From the NCBI GenBank assembly GCA_003140115.1, contig PLIQ01000200.1, forward strand, positions 758 to 10,546: 9,789 nucleotides of DNA, in the 5' to 3' direction. This document shows, piece by piece, positions 5,801 through 9,789 of this stretch (positions are counted from its first letter, which is position 1; each line of letters starts with the position of its first letter). Position numbers and translations under genes: made by a program. Under the pieces are notes generated by a model. It worked only from the letters and a program-made list of their open reading frames with translations, ran no database searches and was not told where the DNA came from. The DNA is from Actinomycetota bacterium (GTDB lineage Bacteria; Actinomycetota; Actinomycetes; Streptosporangiales; Streptosporangiaceae).

Positions 5801-6342
5801 GCCACCTCGGTGACCGCCTGTCGGCCTTGGTCGACGGCGAACTAGACGGAGCGGAACGCGATCGTGCGCACGCCCACCTGGCCAGCTGCCAGCAGTGCCG
5901 GACCGAGGCTGCCGAGCTCCGGGCGCTGAAGCAGAAACTCAGCATGCTCTTGTCCGGGGCCCCGGCCGAAGCGGCCATGACCCGGCGCCTGATCGCCATG
6001 ACCGGTCCCGGCGGGCCGCTGCCACCGCGGCGGCGGCGGCTGCGCCTGGCGCCCGCTCCGCGGGCCGCGGGCCGGCGAGAGATTCTACGGCCGGGTTCCA
6101 GGGGACCGGTCCGCCGTCGCTACCTGGTGTTGGGCGCCCTGTCGCTCGTCGTCGGTCTGAGCACGGCCGCCTTCACCGCGGGCGGCGGCGGTGAGGCGGC
6201 GCCCGGGCCCAGGATCACGCCGCCGGTGGAGATGTACAGCGTCGAGCACGCGATCACCACCGGCGAGGTTCCGTTCACCGGCCCGTCGGGTCAGCCATCG
6301 CCAGGGGCATCGGTGGCCGACTCGGACGTGACCCAACCTTGA
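5797..6342 (+). CDS. rseA: Membrane-bound zinc-type anti-sigma factor for SigE (RseA-like)
   Basis: Binds SigE and holds it inactive at the membrane. The N-terminal anti-sigma domain (1-60) carries the HxxxCxxC signature H27-LAS-C31-QQ-C34, plus H3 as a possible further zinc ligand. A basic linker (76-108) rich in proline and arginine precedes one membrane helix at 109-128 ([20 protein letters not shown]). About 50 residues (129-181) then lie outside the cell. This tail holds a less disordered piece, [18 protein letters not shown], flanked by proline- and glycine-rich sequence. The ATG overlaps the sigE stop, and the RseB-like gene starts seven bases after this gene ends. Release of SigE probably needs proteolysis or partner switching; no protease gene is adjacent. 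The symbol follows position and architecture. Confidence 0.9.
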   Translation: MSHLGDRLSALVDGELDGAERDRAHAHLASCQQCRTEAAELRALKQKLSMLLSGAPAEAAMTRRLIAMTGPGGPLPPRRRRLRLAPAPRAAGRREILRPGSRGPVRRRYLVLGALSLVVGLSTAAFTAGGGGEAAPGPRITPPVEMYSVEHAITTGEVPFTGPSGQPSPGASVADSDVTQP

Positions 6343-6349
6343 GGCCGCT

Positions 6350-7555
6350 GTGTTCGCCTTCAACTGCCCTGTAAACCACGGCCGCCCCGTAAACCACGGC
6401 CGCGGGCCAGCGCTGCTGCTAGCCGTGCTCGCGGTCGCCGTGCCTAGTTTCCTGGTCACCGCCTGCAGCGGCCAGCCCGCGGTCGGCGCGTCGCCGGACG
6501 CAGAAACCGCAGAAACCGTGGCGGCGCCGGCCGCGGGCACGCCGTCACCGACCACCCGGCGCCCGGCCAGCGCCCCGGCCAGCGCGTCGGCCAGCGCCCT
6601 GGCCGCACGCCTGCTGACGCAGGCGGCCCAGGCGGCGGTCGTGACCTCCTACCAGGGCGAGGAAATCATCTCGCACTCGGGCATGAGCGGCGGGACCGTG
6701 CTGGTGTCGGACATCTGGCACGCCAGCGGCGGCCAGACCGTGACCCGGACGCTGGTCGCCGGGACGTACTCCAGCAGCGAGCCCTACCTGTCCTCCGACA
6801 CCGACGCGCAGTGGCCCGAAGGCGTGCTGGGCGTTACCACCCAGCTCGTGCACCTGCTCGAAATGCACTACGTGGTGGTGTACGCCGGAGTGGGCTCGGC
6901 CGACAACCGCGCGGCCCAGATCGTGGAGGCGCGGCGCGACAACGGCAGCCTGGCCGCGAGGTTCTGGCTGGACGACGCCACCAGGTTGCCGCTGGAGCGA
7001 GAGGTCTTCGACACCGCCTCGCACGTGATCAGCGAAGACGTGTTCTTCAACGTCCAGTTCTCCAAGCAGGCCCCGGCCGCCGCGCCGGCCGGCGGACCGT
7101 CCGATCCGCAGGGACCGTGGACCGATCCGCTCCCGGCTGCCCAGCTGCTTGCCCTGCGTTCTCATGGCTGGCTGGTCCCGCCCGAACTCCCCGGCGGTCT
7201 CTCGCTGTTCACCGGCGCGCAGACCCACACCAGTACCGGAGCCGTGCTTGACCTGGGCTATTCAGATGGCCTGTCGGTGGTCTCGGTGTTCGAGCAACGC
7301 GGCAACCTGGCCGCCAAGCTGACCGGCTGGCAGAAGATCACCGTGGCCGGCCACGCGATTTATGCCGCGGAGCCGGATCAGCGGTCCCTGACCTGGTCCA
7401 GCCGCGGCATGGTGTACACCGTGATGGCCGACGCGCCGGCCCAGACCGTCGACAACGTGATCAGTGTCCTGCCGCACGACACGCCGCCCGGCTTCTGGAA
7501 GCGGATGTCCCGCGGCTTCGCCCGGCTGGCATCGTGGGCCAACCCCTTCCGGTGA
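6350..7555 (+). CDS. MucB/RseB-like sigma-regulatory lipoprotein
   Basis: In proteobacteria RseB/MucB binds the outer part of the anti-sigma factor and shields it from proteolysis. The GTG at 6350 follows GAGG (6341-6344) by five bases. Residues 1-39 form a lipoprotein signal: hydrophobic ALLLAVLAVAVPSFL and the lipobox VTAC with C39. A disordered Ala/Pro/Ser/Thr linker (40-85) follows. Residues 97-237 match the RseB N-terminal domain: SYQGEEII, then RFWLDDATRLPLEREVFD and ISEDVFFNVQF. Residues 270-378 match the C-terminal domain: YSDGLSVVSVFEQRGNL and TWSSRGMVYTVMADAP. It would be tethered to the outer face of the membrane, next to the anti-sigma tail. In the mycobacterial arrangement this slot holds the protease HtrA, so this is a different sensing design. 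Its partner is inferred from the operon. Confidence 0.85.
   Translation: MFAFNCPVNHGRPVNHGRGPALLLAVLAVAVPSFLVTACSGQPAVGASPDAETAETVAAPAAGTPSPTTRRPASAPASASASALAARLLTQAAQAAVVTSYQGEEIISHSGMSGGTVLVSDIWHASGGQTVTRTLVAGTYSSSEPYLSSDTDAQWPEGVLGVTTQLVHLLEMHYVVVYAGVGSADNRAAQIVEARRDNGSLAARFWLDDATRLPLEREVFDTASHVISEDVFFNVQFSKQAPAAAPAGGPSDPQGPWTDPLPAAQLLALRSHGWLVPPELPGGLSLFTGAQTHTSTGAVLDLGYSDGLSVVSVFEQRGNLAAKLTGWQKITVAGHAIYAAEPDQRSLTWSSRGMVYTVMADAPAQTVDNVISVLPHDTPPGFWKRMSRGFARLASWANPFR
6371..6403 (+). repeat. 18-base tandem duplication coding PVNHGR twice
   Basis: GTAAACCACGGCCGC occurs at 6371-6385 and 6389-6403. It duplicates PVNHGR at residues 7-18, in the positively charged start of the lipoprotein signal peptide. 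The frame is preserved. Confidence 0.85.
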
Positions 7556-7587
7556 CGGTGAGGTCCATAGCCCGGCTACGGTCCGCT

Positions 7588-7615
7588 CTGACACGGTTTA
7601 GAGTGGACGTACGAG
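7588..7615 (+). promoter_or_regulatory. Possible promoter for tatB
   Basis: CTGACA (7588-7593) and TACGAG (7610-7615), 16 bases apart, are a weak housekeeping match in the 94-base gap between the RseB-like gene and tatB. An alternative -10 is TAGAGT (7599-7604) without a -35. tatB may equally be read through from the sigE operon. Confidence 0.25.
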
Positions 7616-7649
7616 TGCGTGACCTCACCAGCGCGACGGAGACCTGAGC

Positions 7650-8006
7650 GTGTTCGATCTGAATATCCCCAAGCTGCTTATCCTGGCGGTGATCGCGCTT
7701 ATCGTCTTCGGCCCGAAGGAGCTGCCGAAGATCGCGTCCCAGGCCGGCCAAGCCCTGCGTGACCTGCGCCGGATCGCCGAAGGGGCCAAGAACGACCTGC
7801 GCGAAGGGCTGGGACCGGAGTTCGCCGACTTCGAGATCGAGGACCTGAACCCCAAACGGTTCGTGCAGAAGCACCTGTTCGACGACCTGAACGGGAACCA
7901 CGGGGACTCCGCGGCCACGGCCGCCGCGCAAGCCGGCCGCCCGCGGGCCAACGGCGCGCCGCTCGCCCCCGGCGAGCGCGCCCCCTACGACATCGACGCC
8001 ACCTGA
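7650..8006 (+). CDS. tatB: Sec-independent protein translocase subunit TatB
   Basis: Part of the twin-arginine pathway, which exports folded proteins; TatB works with TatC to receive the signal peptide. The 118-residue protein has the family plan: a single N-terminal membrane helix (about 8-20, KLLILAVIALIVF), the hinge FGPKELPKIA, a long amphipathic helix (about 25-52) and a disordered, charged tail. The GTG at 7650 follows GGAGA (7638-7642) by seven bases. Its place after the sigE operon and before mrp is the same as in mycobacteria, which supports TatB over TatA. It converges on mrp with 16 bases between the stops. Confidence 0.93.
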   Translation: MFDLNIPKLLILAVIALIVFGPKELPKIASQAGQALRDLRRIAEGAKNDLREGLGPEFADFEIEDLNPKRFVQKHLFDDLNGNHGDSAATAAAQAGRPRANGAPLAPGERAPYDIDAT

Positions 8007-8012
8007 ACCCTT

Positions 8013-8018
8013 AAAAAA
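8013..8018 (-). terminator. T tract just after mrp, possible weak terminator
   Basis: On the minus strand a run of six T's lies four bases after the mrp stop, rare in this GC-rich DNA. Only a three-pair stem (CCG with CGG) can be seen before it, so it is a weak candidate; on the plus strand it gives an A tract after tatB. Confidence 0.25.
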
Positions 8019-8022
8019 CCGA

Positions 8023-9168
8023 CTAGCGCGGCGTGAGCCCCAGCTGACGCCCAGCCAGGCCGCGGCGGCGGGCGCCGAGTTCGTCCGCGATCTTCCTCAG
8101 CGCGAGCGCCGCGGGCGAGTCGGGCTCGCCGAGCACGAGCGGGATCCCGGCGTCGCCGCCTTCGCGCAGCCGGACATCGAGCGGCACCTGACCGAGCAGC
8201 GGTACCTGCGTCCCGGTAATCCGGCTCAGCGCCTCGGCCACCGAAACTCCGCCGCCCGAGCCGAAGATCTCCGTCTGCTCCCCGCAGTGCGCGCAGACCA
8301 GGTAGGACATGTTCTCGATGACCCCGGCGATCCGCTGATGGGTCTGCGTCGCGATCGCTCCGGCCCGCTCGGCCACTTCCGCGGCGGCCAGCTGCGGGGT
8401 CGTCACCACCAGCAGTTCGGCCGAGGGGAGCATCTGGCCGACGGAGATGGCGACGTCACCTGTGCCGGGCGGCAGGTCGAGCAGCAGCACGTCCAGGTCG
8501 CCCCAGTACACGTCGGCCAGGAATTGCTGCAGCGCCCGGTGCAGCATCGGCCCGCGCCAGACCACGGGCGTGTTGCCCTTGGTGAACATGCCGATCGAGA
8601 TGACCTTCACGTCGTGCGCCGACGGCGGCATGATCATGTTCTCGACCGGGGTCGGGCGGCCGGTGACGCCCAGCATCCGCGGCACCGAGTGGCCGTAGAT
8701 GTCGGCGTCCACCACGCCGACCTTGTGGCCCGAGGCGGCCAGCGCCACGGCCAGGTTGACCGTGACCGACGACTTGCCCACCCCGCCCTTGCCGCTGGCC
8801 ACCGCGTAAACCCGGGTCAGCGAGGCCGGCTGGGCGAACGGGATCTGCGGCTCGGGCCGCCCGCCGCGCAGCTGGGTCTGCAGGGCCTGCCGCTGCTCAT
8901 CGCTCATCACGTCCAGGTCCACGCGGACCGAGGCCACGCCGGGCAGCTTGCTGACGGCCGCGGTGACCTCGCGGATGATGGTGTCCCGCAGCGGGCACCC
9001 CGCGACGGTCAGCCACACCTGCACGCGCACCGTCCCGTCCGGCGCGATGTCGATGCCCTTGACCATGCCAAGCTCGGTAATGGGCCGGTGGATCTCGGGG
9101 TCTTGCACGCCGTCGAGTGCCTTCGTGATCTGCTCGGCGGTCGGCGGGGACATCAGCGGGGGACTCAT
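8023..9168 (-). CDS. mrp: Mrp/NBP35-family iron-sulfur cluster carrier ATPase
   Basis: A cytoplasmic P-loop ATPase that binds and passes on Fe-S clusters as a dimer. Residues 10-90 form a MIP18/DUF59 domain (VQDPEIHRPITELGMV and, later, VAGCPLRD with C58). Residues 118-370 form the ATPase. The deviant Walker A motif is GKGGVGKSS (126-134), followed by VVDADIYGHSVPRMLG, the Walker B-like LLLDLPPGTGD (228-238) and the cluster-binding C292-AH-C295. Length of 381 is typical of actinobacterial Mrp. The ATG at 9168 has no visible ribosome binding site; a second in-frame ATG lies at 9153 after a duplicated MSPP. A TAGCAT box six bases before 9168 suggests a leaderless transcript beginning on the ATG. 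Same position relative to sigE and tatB as in M. tuberculosis (Rv1229c). Confidence 0.95.
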   Translation of the reverse strand: MSPPLMSPPTAEQITKALDGVQDPEIHRPITELGMVKGIDIAPDGTVRVQVWLTVAGCPLRDTIIREVTAAVSKLPGVASVRVDLDVMSDEQRQALQTQLRGGRPEPQIPFAQPASLTRVYAVASGKGGVGKSSVTVNLAVALAASGHKVGVVDADIYGHSVPRMLGVTGRPTPVENMIMPPSAHDVKVISIGMFTKGNTPVVWRGPMLHRALQQFLADVYWGDLDVLLLDLPPGTGDVAISVGQMLPSAELLVVTTPQLAAAEVAERAGAIATQTHQRIAGVIENMSYLVCAHCGEQTEIFGSGGGVSVAEALSRITGTQVPLLGQVPLDVRLREGGDAGIPLVLGEPDSPAALALRKIADELGARRRGLAGRQLGLTPR

Positions 9169-9174
9169 GAGTTC

Positions 9175-9180
9175 ATGCTA
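9175..9180 (-). promoter_or_regulatory. Possible -10 box for a leaderless mrp mRNA
   Basis: Read on the minus strand, TAGCAT lies exactly six bases before the ATG at 9168. The -35 region (TAGGCT, 17 bases further up) is poor. It fits the TANNNT-only promoters common for leaderless actinobacterial genes. Confidence 0.45.
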
Positions 9181-9285
9181 CGAACCCACGTCGTCTCAGC
9201 CTAATTATCCCGAACGAAACGTGGTACCTGCCGCTGGTCACCCAATGGTGTTGCGTGTGCAGCCCGTTGGCTCGCGGGTGAGGGT

Positions 9286-9291
9286 TACGCT
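9286..9291 (+). promoter_or_regulatory. Possible -10 box for a leaderless lyase mRNA
   Basis: TACGCT lies exactly six bases before the ATG at 9298. The bases between (CCTGGG) hold no ribosome binding site. The gap between the two divergent start codons, mrp and lyase, is 129 bases, room for both promoters. Confidence 0.45.
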
Positions 9292-9297
9292 CCTGGG

Positions 9298-9789
9298 ATG
9301 GAGCGAGCGTATCGGGTTCGGCGATCGTGTCTGGCGGTGCCGGCCAGCAGCGAGCGGTTCATCGAGAAGGCGCGCGGCCTGCCCGCCGACGAGGTGTTCC
9401 TGGACCTCGAGGACGCCGTCGCGCCCGCCGCCAAGGCGCAGGCGCGGGCGAACGCGGCGGCCGCGGTCACCGGTGACTGGGGCGGCCGGGTGGTCGCGGT
9501 CCGGGTCAATGACGCGGCCACCCAGTGGGCTCACCGCGACGTGCTGGACGTGGTCTCCGGCGGGGGAGTAGACGCCGTCATCTTGCCCAAGGTGACGTCG
9601 CCAGACCACGTCGTATGGCTGGACCTGCTGCTCGGCCAAGTCGAACGAGAGGCGGGCCTGCCGGTCGGGCAGACGGGAATCGAGGCGCAGATCGAGGACG
9701 CCCGGGGCCTGGCCGCGGTGGACGCGATCGCGGCGGCGTCGCCGCGCCTGGAGGCGCTGGTGTTCGGGCCCGCCGACTTCATGGCCAGC
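9298..9789 (+). CDS. CitE-like HpcH/HpaI family CoA-ester lyase (3' end missing)
   Basis: The gene runs off the window after 164 codons, about half of the usual length of roughly 300 residues. It belongs to the TIM-barrel family that cleaves or forms malyl-CoA, methylmalyl-CoA or citramalyl-CoA. The start RRSCLAVPASSERFIEKARGL and VFLDLEDAV (33-41) are typical, with R69 in VRVN, LPKV (96-99), IEAQIEDARGL (128-138) with the metal-binding glutamate region, and FGPADFMAS (156-164) with D160 as the second magnesium ligand. The pattern is that of the conserved actinobacterial lyase annotated as L-malyl-CoA/beta-methylmalyl-CoA lyase; substrate cannot be fixed from this half. The ATG at 9298 appears leaderless. 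The frame shows no break before the window ends. Confidence 0.9.
   Translation, partial: MERAYRVRRSCLAVPASSERFIEKARGLPADEVFLDLEDAVAPAAKAQARANAAAAVTGDWGGRVVAVRVNDAATQWAHRDVLDVVSGGGVDAVILPKVTSPDHVVWLDLLLGQVEREAGLPVGQTGIEAQIEDARGLAAVDAIAAASPRLEALVFGPADFMAS

Overview
The window is high-GC DNA with GTG and TTG starts, tightly packed genes and a class of small conserved proteins found only in actinobacteria. It is almost certainly from an actinomycete chromosome; the order is not determinable here, although the gene content fits Streptosporangiales-like or related lineages. The right two thirds follow, from memory, the Mycobacterium tuberculosis block Rv1220c-sigE-rseA-(htrA)-tatB-mrp, with a DUF3117 protein (Rv1211-like) next to it.

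Left part (1-2390): the 3' part of a penicillin-binding-protein-like gene whose three catalytic transpeptidase motifs are all degenerate. A roughly 600-base non-coding stretch follows, with two short tandem repeats and several hairpins. Then comes a clear tmRNA gene (ssrA, 1991-2358) with a readable 12-residue tag, a G3:U acceptor-stem pair for alanine charging and a strong terminator. Coming the other way, an MFS exporter gene (3729 down to 2134) runs without a stop through the tmRNA terminator and 3' half, so its last 75 or so codons are antisense to ssrA.

Middle part (3730-5023): a divergent region with a plausible sigma-70-type promoter, the 55-residue DUF3117 protein, and a convergent class I SAM-dependent methyltransferase. 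The two genes share a hairpin that contains both stop codons. Upstream of sigE lies a good ECF-type promoter (GGGAAC-N17-CGTT), consistent with autoregulation.

Envelope-stress operon (5024-7555): sigE, a membrane-spanning zinc-type anti-sigma factor overlapping it by ATGA, and 7 bases later a MucB/RseB-like lipoprotein. The layout resembles the proteobacterial SigE-RseA-RseB system. The HtrA protease expected here from the mycobacterial arrangement is absent. The anti-sigma factor would hold SigE at the membrane, and the lipoprotein is placed to sense the outside and act on the anti-sigma factor's outer tail.

Right part (7556-9789): tatB (twin-arginine translocation), a convergent mrp (Fe-S cluster carrier ATPase), and a divergent, truncated CitE-like CoA-ester lyase. 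The methyltransferase, mrp and the lyase each have a TANNNT box 6-7 bases before their ATG and no clear ribosome binding site, suggesting leaderless transcripts.
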